Notes: a model not told the origin generated them from the letters alone. Positions 21,877 to 32,165 are shown, counted from the stretch's first letter. The stretch: 64,000 nt of DNA from Loripinus fragilis (GCA_964019695.1 OZ026520.1:93314913-93378912), one strand, 5' to 3'. A program made the numbers and translations.

Positions 21877-22720
21877 CAATGGTGTGTAGACGATACCGAA
21901 GGTTTCGGATTGCCGATATGACCTTGGAGTTAAAGGTCAATGTCAAATATAGCTAACCCTAACTTCTCTTACATATTAATGAAGAGTATTCATATATGAC
22001 ACAATGATTGCTCATGATGCGTAGATGGCAACGAAGGTTCGTATCGTCTATATGCCCTTGGCGTCAAAGGGCAAGGTCAAATACACTAAACATCATTCTG
22101 GCTTGCAATGCGAACTTCCCTTAATTTTTTATGGAGGGTGTTTATATTTTACTAAATAGAAGTAAATTGTGTGTACAGGGGACATCGACAATATGACCTA
22201 GGAGTCAATGGTCAAGATCAAATATACATAAAATATTTTGGACCATAACACAAATTCCTCTCTCATTTTTATTGAGAGTGTTCATTTTAGCACACTGATT
22301 GATTATGGTGTGTAGATGGCTACGAAGATTTCGAATTTTCAACTTGACATTGGAGTCAAAGGTCAAGGTCATATATACTTAAATATGGATGTAATGACAC
22401 ATCTTACACATTTCGATGGAGGGTGTCTATATTTTGCGCAATGATTGCTTATAGTGGGTACTTTTGATCGCCGATATGATTTTCGAGTCAATGGTAAAAT
22501 TCGAACATGCTACGCGTTTTTGACCTTGAAGTCGAAGGTCTAGGTCAAACATACTTAAAATCTTTCTTATGGCTCATAACGCGAAATCCTATAACATTTG
22601 TATATTTTTGATGGAGTGTGTTCATTTTCGATACAATTGCAACGAAGATATAACTTTGGAGTCAAATATGGGTCAGAGTATACTTGAAAATCTGTCTCAT
22701 GGCTCGTATTGCGAACTCTT
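21877..22720 (+). repeat. diverged tandem array, unit roughly 135-150 bp
   Basis: Successive units carry ATGGTGTGTAGA, a 'CGATATGACCTTGGAGTCAA' block and AAAGGTCAAGGTCAAATATA, near 21922, 22056, 22195, 22346, 22523 and 22650. A lone similar block is at about 63437. Non-coding. Confidence 0.7.
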
Positions 22721-22944
22721 CCGGGAAAGACCGTTTGATTTCATAGGGGAGGGGGGATAACTTTGGTCCTATCATCATGTATTCGTACCCTCGCGAAATA
22801 GCGAAATCGCTCTACCGTTTACTATGCTTTAGTCATTTTAAAAGTCGCAAATGTATCGCGAAATGAAAATACTCAAGATTTTTTTTTCAAATTTACTAAC
22901 CCTGGCTTTAGAGGACCTCGTTTATTGTGGTGTGCCTGTTGTTC

Positions 22945-23150
22945 ACTGAGCATTGTGGTATTTGCGACCAGCAAAAGCTCAGACCAGCCTGCGCATACGC
23001 ATAGAGCATTTACTTGTCGTTTGAATATTCTATGACTAAGGCAACTGACCGAACATCATTTGGAGTTTCTAAGCTTAAAAGGAGACTGAACAGGCTTCTC
23101 TGAGTCTATTCATGTCAAAATGCCACATTGTTGGAATCACATTTGGCCCT
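22945..23150 (-). mobile_element. partial copy of the 237-bp MITE
   Basis: GCGACCAGCAAAAGCTCAGA ... CATTTGGAGTTTCTAAGC ... GCCACATTGTTGGAATCACA is the reverse-orientation MITE with eroded ends. A second fragment with CACAGACCAGCCTGCGCATC follows at 23160-23240. Confidence 0.75.
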
Positions 23151-23397
23151 CGACGCGAGGAAACCTGTCTTCGGGGGTTTGCGAACAACAAAGGCACAGA
23201 CCAGCCTGCGCATCCGCGCTGTCTGATCAGCGCCTTTGTTATTCGCTTATTGTAAAGTATATTATTTAGACTTGCTACAAGCGAAATCTTATTTTTTTGC
23301 TAGTCTCTGTAGCTGAGGAGACTGGTCTGAGTCTCGCTTTGTCAGAAACCACATGCCGCCACATTTCTCAGAAACCACATGTCGTGGCTCGTTTCAG

Positions 23398-23571
23398 GTC
23401 ACCATGGCGAGAAACTTCTGTAATGACGAGGACGAGTTTATGAAGCCAGTGTTTAAGAATGGAGTCTATGATAATCCTTTTCCCACATCAAAGTGGGCTG
23501 GTCGCATGGATTTCTTGAAGTCACCTGTAACAATGCTAAGAGACAGCAGCGGTGTCCCAGGGAAAAACTCG
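23398..23571 (+). CDS. NAPE-PLD 2, coding exon 1
   Basis: Acceptor CGTTTCAG; the ATG at 23404 has a good Kozak context (ACCATGG). Codes [12 protein letters not shown] ... GVPGKNS, 56 residues, phase 0 out at donor GTAGGT. The acceptor CAG is the third start of a 26-bp tandem duplication (CAGAAACCACATG at 23343 and 23369). Confidence 0.88.
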
Positions 23572-26500
23572 GTAGGTCAAAATACTAACCCATGACCCCG
23601 TGCCATGACCACTTAACCATCATTTAAATAGAGTGCCAATTTGCTAAAGAAATGAACACATGTATATTAATGTTGAATGCAATCCCGGTATTCGATCCTG
23701 AGGACACATTCCGACAGTTTAGTTTTCCTGGACACATGAGTTTTGGTGGAAATTCAATTTAGCGATTTTCAGCAGTTTAACGAATCCTGATGGGAAACCA
23801 AATAGTGCAAATGATCCTGTTCAATAAAATAAATAAATATTTTTTTTAAAAAAAAAATATGGTAATTTAAGAATGATATACGGAGAAAAATCGGTATTCG
23901 GAAACATGCTACAATAACAGCCAGTCCTATAAAAGGTTTTGATACGGTACATTGCAGTCTAAAGCAACGATAGCAAACAGTCACGAAGTGATTTAATTCT
24001 TCAAAAATAGATGAGCGCAGTGGCTCAGTGGTAGAGTGTTTGTCTCGAGATCGAAGGGTTGAAAAGAAAGTACTTTTACAATTTGAATGGATTTGAAAAA
24101 TGACAACATAGACTTAACACTCCCTTAAATCCCTTACATCCCTTAAATTCAAATGTGGATTCGTTCAATTGATAGGGGCAGAAAATTCAATAAGGCATCA
24201 ATGGAGTAGCCTTGATATATCTTCACTGTCTGACTATATAAGGCGTCACATTTTAACAGAAAAATTAGAGTCGTGGAAAAGGATTGACAGAAATAGTTAA
24301 CTATTATACAGTTATTTCATGCCTGTTTGTAGTATAGTCAAAACTATTACCCCGAGGTGCCGTGGACGACTTGATGCACTATTGCACGAGGCCGAAGGCC
24401 AAGTGCAATAGTGCATCAGGTCGTCCACGGTACCGAGGGGTAATAGTTTGACTATACTACAAACAGGCATGAAATTGCTGTTTTATTACCCAACCCATTT
24501 GATGAAATACTTAGCAGCGTTCCTTGAATGGAGTTGCTGTTGACGATGCGGTTTTGATGCAAAACGAAAAATTTCACCAAATCTGCTCAATTTTGGTCTC
24601 AAAATGTTCCGCTCTTTCTAACTAAGAAAACGAGTACCCACACTTTATGTTTCTGACCATAAACAACGGAGTTATTGGAGTTTAAAAGTTGCCAAACCAT
24701 GCCTTATTTTCACCATTGTTGCATAACGTGTCCTTTCATAAACAAACCGTACGCGCATCGTCGTCGCGCATGATAATAAGCGCCTGTATGTTTTTAACGG
24801 GGAAGCGGGAAACCAGGCCCATGGTATAGTGCCAGTCTATAGTCATATTTATTGACCGGTGGAATAGTTCAGTGACTCATGACATAGCAAAAAATAGACA
24901 ATTACTCCGTATATAGACGGTTGGGTAATAATCTGATTTATTACCCAACCGCCTATATACGGAGTAATTGTACATTTTTTGCTATGTCATGAGTCACTGA
25001 ACTATTCCACCGGTCAATAAATATGACTGCAGACTGGCACTATACCATGGGCCTGGTTTCCCGCTTCTTTGTTAAAACACACAGGCGCTTATTATCATGC
25101 GCGACGACGATGCGCGTACGGTTCGATTATGAAAGGAGACGTTATGCAACAATGGTGAAAATGAGGCATGGTTTGGCAACTTTAAACTCCAATAACTCCG
25201 TTGTTTATGGTCAGAAACATAAAGTGTGGGTACTCGTTTTCTTAGTTAGAACGAGCTGAACATTTTGAGACCAAAGTTGAGCAGATTTGGTGAAATTTTC
25301 CAGTTTTCATCAAAACCGCATCGTCAACAGCAACTCCATTCAAGGAACGCTGCTAAGTATTTCATGAAATGGGTTGGGCAATAAAACAGTTATTTCATGC
25401 CTGTTTGTAGTATAGTCAAACTATTACCCCTCGGTACCGTAGACGACCTGATGCACTATTGCACTCGGCCTTTGGCCTCGTGCAATAGTGCATCAGTTCG
25501 TCCACGGCACCTGGGGGTAATAGTTTTGACTATACTACAAACAGGCATGAAATAACTGTATATTATATTATTGTAGCCAGAAATGGAGCAAAACCTTCCC
25601 ATATATAAACCAGACTTTTCCAAGCTTCGCGACGATGGTGTTCAGGTTATTTGGATAGGTCATTCAACAGTTTTAGTGAGACTTGATGGACTTACTGTGT
25701 TGACTGATCCTGTGTTCAGTACGGATAAAAACCGGTACAGGGACCCTCCTTGCTCAGTAGACGGTAAGTTTTATTGCCTTGTAAGGCCTGGCTTATTCTT
25801 TGTTAAGTTATAAATACTCACCAAAACAGTTCATGACGCGAAGCAACCAGCTCTATCTCCATTAGCAAGGCGAACTGCATGCGCGGATCCAGAAAATGTT
25901 GTCAGAGGGGGTCCAACTTTGGCACCGTTTTTTGAGTTGATGAGGGGTGGGTCCGGTGGGAGGATCCAAATACCACTATAAGCGGGCCATCATCGGCCCG
26001 CCAGCAAAACGCCTAAATGGCGTTTCGCTGGCATGCTGATGATGGCCCAACATTGAATGCTGGCTCGGTAGCTTTGTTATTTTTAGAGGATCTGGACCAC
26101 AATTGATAAGAAACCATATATTTTTGTGATTTTTCATGGGGGGGGGGTCCGGACCACCTGCCCCCCCCCCCCTCTGGATCTGCACATGGGAGCAATTACA
26201 AAAAAAACTTATCAACGACAGAATTACTGCATTAGAATCAACAACAGCCGCAGAGGGGCTTTTAAAAGTATGTATTATCATTTGTCAAATCTTCACGCTA
26301 AGTTATGTTGAAAACTACAAGTGTACGCTAAAATTGTTTATTTTGATATATAATCTATGTTCTTCTCCTACTTGCAGACCTACCAGACATTGATGCGGTA
26401 GTCATCAGCCATAACCACTATGATCACCTCGACTACGATTCTGTTTGTGCCCTAAATAAAAGGTTTGGTTCAAAGATTAGCTGGTTCGTAGCTAAAGGTC

Positions 26501-29417
26501 AAGGTGACTGGATGAAGCAAAGTGGGTGTAATAAAGTAACAGAGCTCAGTTGGTGGGAAGAGGGCCGCCTTAATAAGAATGATAAGCAGTTTGTATTTGC
26601 ATGTACTCCGGCCCAACATTGGTGTCGCCGAGGCGTATTTGATAAAAATAAGGTATGTATCCAGTAACCACATAAAAAATAAAACGAGCACAAGCTATTT
26701 GTATACCTATAACATTGGTATGCACTCAATGCCAGCAAAAATTCATCTGAAAATTCCGTCTGCATTTGTTGTCTGCTGCATATTTTGCTAACATTATTAA
26801 ACAAAGTTAAATATAGAGACAAACAGTGTGGACCCAGATCAGACTGCTCCTATAGCAGCAGTCTCATATTGGTCTACACTGTTTGTTGGAAAGGCATTTC
26901 AGCAGACGACAAAAGCAGACGACTCTTGTTGTGATTGGCGGTTTAAGGGCTAAGACGAGCATGTAAGTCAGGTCATTTCATTTAACACAAAACAATATCT
27001 ATCCTTTTAAGATCAGTCTGATATGGGTCTACTCCGTTTGTCCCTGCCATTTTTGTCTGTACGCCCTGCCCTGTACATACGCATGTCCCGTACCGTCCGA
27101 AGACTTTTACTCTCATACATTCGAGTGGCCACGGGCGGGGTCATCTGTGTCTTATTGAAAGATTACTACAATTTAGGACTAAATAAATGTTTTATAAACT
27201 GAGAGGAACTAGAAACTTAAGTTTTTCTAACATGTCTGGACGAAAGATAATAAATCAAATTCATTATTATTTTTTTAAATCTGATATCCTCAACATTCAT
27301 TTAACAAATTTAATTCACAGAAATGAAGATAGTATGAATAGCCTGAACGACAACGTCAGTGATACGTAGGGGGTCAAATGACTGGTGTTAAAGTTTCCGT
27401 AAACTCTACATTTTCATGTAAAAAAATCCTTAAGTTTCTAGTTCCTCTCAGTATAGGAGGGGAGTAATTTATGAATATGCATTTTGGCTACTTAAGATGC
27501 CTGTACTTAGGTTATTAAAACGAAACTACTGGCCGAAATTTTTGACCTGAAAATGTTGCCTGCCTTTTACGTCTGCTGCATATATTTAAGTGCACTCCAG
27601 ACTAGAATATTATCATTGAATTATAAAACTATGAACCCTGATAATTTTGTTTATGTTGATTCTTTACGTACCAGTCGACAATTTTAAAGTTTTGTCCGGG
27701 CAGATATTCCTAGGTTAAGCCATTACTACTTAAGCAGCAGATAAAGTGTCTTGCTAAAGTACACAACACAGAGAACTTGCCGATTGCTAGACTCGAACTA
27801 GCAACCCTTCGATTCCTTGTCTAACTGTCTTCCATGCGCGGATCCAGAGGGAAGGACAGCGGGTCCGGACCTCCTCATGAAAAATCACAAAACTATAGGA
27901 TATCTTAGCAATACTGGTCAGCTACCATGCCAGCATTCGATGTTGGTCCACTTATAGTGGTATTTAAAAACTATCCCCCCACATCAGCTAAAAACCTTGT
28001 CAAAATTGGACCCACTTTGACAAAACTTTCTGGATCCGCGCATGTCTTCCAACTGAACTACAGCACTCCGTTGGACCCTGGTCAGACTGCTCCTAAGGAG
28101 CTGTCTGGTTTTGGTCCATTTTGTTTGCGAAAGAGAAGCCTGGCGGGTAAGTTTAAAAGTAATATATCTTACTATTTCTTAGGCCCTCTGGTGCAGTTGG
28201 GTAGTTAAAGGACCAGAGAACAGTCTATTTTTCGCAGGAGATACTGGCTACTGTCCTGCCTTTAAGCCAATAGGAAAGCGATATGGACCAATTACTCTTG
28301 GGCTTATACCTATTGGGGGGAGGTAATTGTAAAACCTTTTAGTTTTATTCACTATTTGATATATTCTGATTTGTAATATCTCGTTAAAAGTTAAAATGAG
28401 ATCAAAATGCTTCCTGGTGAAATTGGTATTTTAGGTAAAACAAGCACATACTGTCAATACAAATACTGAACTGTTGTCCTGATATACTAACCTATATCGC
28501 ATGTAATGTATGCGCCCATGCAGTCTGATCAGTGCCTTTGTTTTTCACCCTCTTCAAAGTAAAAACTCCAAATTTAATCCCTGCAAAATTTCACTAGTCT
28601 CTAGCTACAACTACTAGTACTAGAAGTGACTATAGCTGAACAGGTTTGTTTGAGCCTTATGGACCGATCCAGAGGGGGCAGGGGTTCTGGATCCCCCTGG
28701 AAAATCATATGTGGCTATGTGTTTTATTAGAATTACTGGTGCGGACCCCCTCCTGGTAAGTTAAAGTCATAGTCATACGCTAATGATACACTTTAACATG
28801 TATCAAAGTCAAAGAAACTACAAATGCTACACTTGTTTAAAAACTAAATGAAATCATATATTAGATCGAACCTGTTTTCAGGTAGCCTATTGTTAGCGTA
28901 TACGCTTTAACAACGCGTAGATGTGCGTAGCATTGGTGAAGCATTTTTGTATCATTTGCATATTGCTTCAAATTATTTTTGTTTGGGACAGAACGAGAAG
29001 TGTTAACCCTTAATGCGCCAAAGGCAACAAAAGTCGTCTGCTTTTCTCGTCTGCTGAAATGTTTAAGAAGCCTCTATGGCAAACAATGTGGACCCAGAAC
29101 AGACTGCTCCTATAGGAGCAGTCTGCTCTGGATCCACGCTGTTAGCTTCTATACCTAATTAGTCAGTAATGTTAAGCAATTTTTTGCAGCAGGCGACTTC
29201 AGCAGACGATATTTTCAGATGCATTTTTTTCTTGGCGCTTTAAGGGTTAAAATTTACCGTGCTTATTATTATGATTGTAGATGGTTAAGCCCGTCCAATC
29301 ATGTTGGCCCAGAAGAAGCTGTACAGATACATAAAGATGTTGGTGCTAAGACTTCTATAGGAATTCACTGGGGTACTTTCAAAATGAGAGTGGAGGTATG
29401 ACCAAACAAAGAAATAC

Positions 29418-29503
<86 letters not shown>

Positions 29504-32053
29504 TGTTGATTGTTTAGCTGTTGAATATTCTAAACTTAAAATACTGTTTATATTATCTTCTACTGCAGAGTTAATGTTCTGATATGGTCTCATTAAGGGA
29601 CAACTTCCCCTCTCGCCTCCCCCACTTTTCCTGTGAAGCCAAAATCTGAAAAAAATGTTTTAACCAATTTCTCCTGGTTGGTTTATTTGAAGAATACCAC
29701 AACTGTAAAGCTTTAACGTTGATAAAACAACAGGAAAATGAACGCCAAATAAACGTAAAAATATAGATAATTGGCATTTTGGGCCACATTTGAGACTTTG
29801 GGAGACAGATTCTTTCAGAATTAGCTATCATCAGAGCTAAACACTAAAACACCCTTCTAATATGTTGTGTACCCTGATAATTATTATCGTCTGTTAAAAT
29901 ATCAATCACTTTTGCTTGTGCTCTACACTGAACCGAAGTTATAAGTAGCCACCATACATTTTTTGCTCCCGTTCAGAAAGTAAAAATCGCTTTCACAAAA
30001 TTTAAATTGTATAAAAAGGTCCAAGGCTTTGTCAAGGCTCTGCAAATTAAATCATTTCAAAATGATTGGTAGACATTACACAGACGAGGTCCGAGTAAAG
30101 GTACCATAATTTCAAAAAGTCACATTTTAAGTGTCGTATAACTATTCATCAGTTACGTTAACCATTTATATTTGAATTAGTTTGAAGATGTTTATAACAG
30201 CTGTGATATAAGTTGAAAAGAATCAAACGTTTTGACAATTGAACACTCCATTTCTCTTCTACGTTAACATGAAGACAGCCACGGTCAACAATTAAATCAA
30301 AGGATTTTTAGCTTAACCATGCAGTTTGCATAATCACTTTGCATTGCTATGTACGCTTTATTATCGGCGGCACAGCAGTGAAAATTTCAGGGGTTCTTTA
30401 TTATGAATTGGCGTCACTGTTCTGTTTAAAAATTAAAAGAAATCTTAAACAAATGCCATTTAAATGATCTTTAAAGTCTCACGTTAAAATCGGAAGTGGA
30501 TACCAAATTAATAAAAACATATCGTTAGAAAATGGGCACATCAAGTTGCATGGTGTTTTGTCAAAAGTATTAATATAAAATAAAACACATACAATGATTT
30601 TAGTATGTGCAGCTGATGATATCGGAAAAATTCGGAAAATTATCAATTTTTAAAAATTCATAAAAAATCTGTCGTAAGCAAAATGTCAAGTGTTTGGTGT
30701 TTTTCCAAGTCGACTAGTCAGGTTTGCAATAATCTGTACTTGAATTTGATAAAAACTGCACTCAAAACGCATATTTTCTTCAAAAAGTTGATTTTTGCAT
30801 TTTTGAACCCAAAAATCGTGAAGTGATAGAAAACTCTTCCAAATCACCGTGTATCTTTAGTCCATTACAATGCATACTCTTGGGTAAAAATTCATTTCAA
30901 TATCACTAGGGCTTAGTGAGAAAAAAGGAATTGAAAAGTGGCTACTTAGAACTTCGGTTCAGTTTATGTTAAATTTTCTGTCTGTTTCAAAATTATAATT
31001 TTCGTTACCATGGTAACGGTAACAGTCAAGGTAAAACTATTCTTTTACACTGGGACCATAGGTGAAAAGCAACTTTATTTTTGGCCTCAACGTTTGTGAA
31101 TGGGGGATATGGTGGCAAAATAAAATCGCCCCTCCTTTAATTTCCATCTTATGTCAGTAATAGAGGATTTTTCTATATCAAATTTTACACATTGACAAAT
31201 AAGAAATCGGATTTTTTAACTATTAAGTTTGGATGACTGTGTCAAACACCATGAAAGGACTATTTGGGTGGTGTTGGGGATGAAAACATTAACAGATTTA
31301 TAAAATGTTTGAAGTCATGTTTTTGTTTGTTTGATTTGTTTCCTTACGTCCAAGTCAACACTATTTCAGATATGTCAGCACGGGTCTTCCTGGGTTGAAT
31401 CCGTACTAAGCAAGGATAAATGTGTCTTGCTCAAGGACACAACACAGTGACGCCGGTGAGGCTCAAACCCGCGGATCCTCGGTCTCGAGTCAAGCACTCT
31501 ACCACTGAGCCACTGTGCTCCCTGAAGTCATGTTAATAACAACTTGAGTCTAAATAACTAAATAATCATATGCTTAAAAAAAGCTGAGCACTTACCAACC
31601 TCCGGTTCCTTGGTGAAAATTGATATCCTAAACTAAGAATCTTGCCATTTGTTTATGTATATGCGTCTTAATGAATGTCTGGGCCTGAGGTTATAAAAGT
31701 TTTTTTATGCTCAACTCAAGTGGGCATGAAATTTATCATGCTCATAAATGTTAAAATGCCAACAGTTTTTGGCATTTTAACATTTATTAGCAGGATTAAT
31801 GCAACATCTGAAAGTTTCAATGTAAGAAAAATCCTTATTTTTTAGCATTTTAGGTTCTATGAGCACTTGAAATTCGAGTATGAAATTTTTTTTTATAATC
31901 TCAGAGACAGGCCTGACATTATGAAATGGTGTTAAACCTATGTTTCAGCCCTATATGGAGCCAAAAGAAAAGCTAGAAGAAGCTGTAAAGAACGGAGGAC
32001 TGAGACCTGATACGTTTATAACATTGAAACATGGAGAAGTGAAACTGTTATAG
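23404..32053 (+). CDS. NAPEPLD: NAPE-PLD paralogue 2 (six coding exons, 329 aa)
   Basis: Second NAPE-PLD-type zinc hydrolase. Coding exons are 23404-23571, 25577-25763, 26378-26652, 28183-28322, 29281-29395 and 31949-32053, with introns at the same codons and phases as in copy 1. Metal-binding residues are all present: H130, H132, D134 and H135 (HNHYDH), H199 (TPAQHW), D230 (AGDTGY) and H286 (IHWGTF). Two differences stand out. The SPSQYFGAK loop is gone: [10 protein letters not shown] replaces [18 protein letters not shown], 11 residues fewer in the exon. IGAYHPR is reduced to IGGR, 3 residues fewer. HVDPEE has become HVGPEE. No stop or frameshift occurs, so the gene appears expressed or only recently relaxed. 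It may have different substrates, or be losing activity. The start is the ATG in ACCATGGCG after the acceptor at 23397. Confidence 0.92.
24010..24060 (+). repeat. tRNA-like SINE head fragment (family 2)
   Basis: GAGCGCAGTGGCTCAGTGGTAGAGTG is the A-box head of the SINE present in full at 31322-31522. The copy breaks off after TCGAGATCGAAGGGTT. Lies in intron 1 of NAPE-PLD 2. Confidence 0.6.
24312..25560. mobile_element. 1.25-kb palindromic foldback element
   Basis: Inverted ends begin TATACAGTTATTTCATGCCT and finish with its complement. Each end is itself a roughly 160-bp hairpin with an apex CACGAGGCCGAAGGCC / CTCGGCCTTTGGCCTCG. The full-length arms meet near 24934 (GGTAATAATCTGATTTATTACC). 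Its right end lies about 16 bp before exon 2 of NAPE-PLD 2. Apparent target duplication TA or TATA. The 79-codon open frame in the right arm is not conserved coding sequence. Confidence 0.9.
25577..25763 (+). CDS. NAPE-PLD 2, coding exon 2 (loop-deleted)
   Basis: Acceptor TATTATTGTAG, donor G|GTAAGT; phases 0 in, 1 out, as in copy 1. Codes [50 protein letters not shown]. It is 33 bp shorter than its counterpart because the [10 protein letters not shown] portion is missing. Confidence 0.95.
25868..26190 (-). mobile_element. MITE, 'GCGCGGATCCAGAGGGGG' family, intron 2
   Basis: Ends TGCGCGGATCCAGAAAATGT and CCCTCTGGATCTGCACATGG, with the middle GGGCCATCATCGGCCCGCC and GCCTAAATGGCGTTTCGCT. It fills much of the intron before exon 3. 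Poly-C/G runs lie at the right end. Confidence 0.8.
26378..26652 (+). CDS. NAPE-PLD 2, coding exon 3 (metal-binding core)
   Basis: Acceptor CCTACTTGCAG, donor AAG|GTATGT. Codes [40 protein letters not shown] and [18 protein letters not shown]. All zinc ligands of this exon are kept; TPSQHW has become TPAQHW. Confidence 0.96.
26725..26951. mobile_element. palindromic MITE, 'TTAACCCTTAAAGCGCC' family, copy 3
   Basis: Carries GTCTGCATTTGTTGTCTGC, the central CAGACTGCTCCTATAGCAGC and CAGCAGACGACAAAAGCAGA, ending GATTGGCGGTTTAAGGGCTAA. The left terminus is eroded. Confidence 0.75.
27193..27462. mobile_element. 270-bp TIR MITE
   Basis: Inverted ends ACTGAGAGGAACTAGAAACT and AGTTTCTAGTTCCTCTCAGT. 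A fragment with the same end lies at about 58130-58148. In intron 3 of NAPE-PLD 2. Confidence 0.8.
27661..27835 (-). mobile_element. tRNA-derived SINE (family 2), diverged
   Basis: Minus-strand copy of the 31322-31522 SINE: CTTTACGTACCAGTCGACA tail, TGTCTTGCTAAAGTACACAA body, and GACTCGAACTAGCAACCCTT B-box region. Confidence 0.7.
27833..28045. mobile_element. MITE, 'GCGCGGATCCAGAGGGGG' family
   Basis: Starts CATGCGCGGATCCAGAGGGA and ends CTTTCTGGATCCGCGCATG, giving clear inverted ends of 17 or more bases. In intron 3, about 140 bp before exon 4 of NAPE-PLD 2. Confidence 0.85.
28183..28322 (+). CDS. NAPE-PLD 2, coding exon 4 (loop-deleted)
   Basis: Acceptor CTATTTCTTAG, donor AG|GTAATT. Codes [41 protein letters not shown] and the split arginine codon. 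Nine bases shorter than in copy 1: the highly conserved AYxP between IG and R is replaced by a single glycine. The G-run (ATTGGGGGGAG) at this point deserves an accuracy check. Confidence 0.92.
28672..28757. repeat. fragment of the 'GGATCCAGAGGGGG' MITE
   Basis: GATCCAGAGGGGGCAGGGGT ... CGGACCCCCTCCTGG, an internally deleted copy in intron 4 of NAPE-PLD 2. Confidence 0.65.
29005..29249. mobile_element. palindromic MITE, 'TTAACCCTTAAAGCGCC' family, copy 4
   Basis: The cleanest copy: starts TTAACCCTTAATGCGCCAAA and ends CTTGGCGCTTTAAGGGTTAA, centre CAGACTGCTCCTATAGGAGC. Ends about 31 bp before exon 5 of NAPE-PLD 2. Confidence 0.88.
29281..29395 (+). CDS. NAPE-PLD 2, coding exon 5
   Basis: Acceptor TTATGATTGTAG, donor GAG|GTATGA. 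Codes [20 protein letters not shown] and [12 protein letters not shown]. The terminal zinc ligand H286 is kept; WFMK is changed to WLSP, and the D of HVDPEE to G. Confidence 0.94.
29422..29500. repeat. (GA)n microsatellite
   Basis: About 80 bases of uninterrupted AG just after exon 5. Open frames made of serine-leucine repeats here are artefacts. Confidence 0.95.
29926..30962. mobile_element. 1.04-kb TIR element in intron 5 of NAPE-PLD 2
   Basis: The left end ACTGAACCGAAGTTATAAGT and right end CTTAGAACTTCGGTTCAGT are inverted, with about 25 bp matching. No ORF. A probable non-autonomous DNA transposon. Confidence 0.78.
31322..31522 (-). mobile_element. tRNA-derived SINE (family 2), TSD-flanked
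   Basis: On the minus strand the head reads CACAGTGGCTCAGTGGTAGA (A-box) then GGGTTTGAGCCTCACC (B-box). The body is TGTGTTGTGTCCTTGAGCAA and the tail GTTGACTTGGACGTAAGGAA with AAACA repeats, as in family 1. A 12-bp duplication TGAAGTCATGTT occurs on both sides. Confidence 0.9.
31949..32053 (+). CDS. NAPE-PLD 2, terminal coding exon 6
   Basis: Acceptor CCTATGTTTCAG. Codes [34 protein letters not shown] and stop TAG. Same length as in copy 1. Confidence 0.94.
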   Translation, partial: PYMEPKEKLEEAVKNGGLRPDTFITLKHGEVKLL

Positions 32054-32165
32054 CAGTGTGTTAAGAATTTTGGACTTTAAAAGTCTAAAAAGAGACAACG
32101 AGAAGAATGCAGCAATTTTGTGACCGTCCACCATTTGCATTTGAATTTACTTTGAGTAAATAATT

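Noticed and set aside
25023..25259. 79-codon frame in NAPE-PLD 2 intron 1
   Set aside because: Within the right arm of the 1.25-kb palindrome; the complementary arm carries the same sequence with disruptions.
29285..29593. 102-codon minus-strand Ser-Leu repeat frame
   Set aside because: Antisense of NAPE-PLD 2 exon 5 plus the (GA)n microsatellite.
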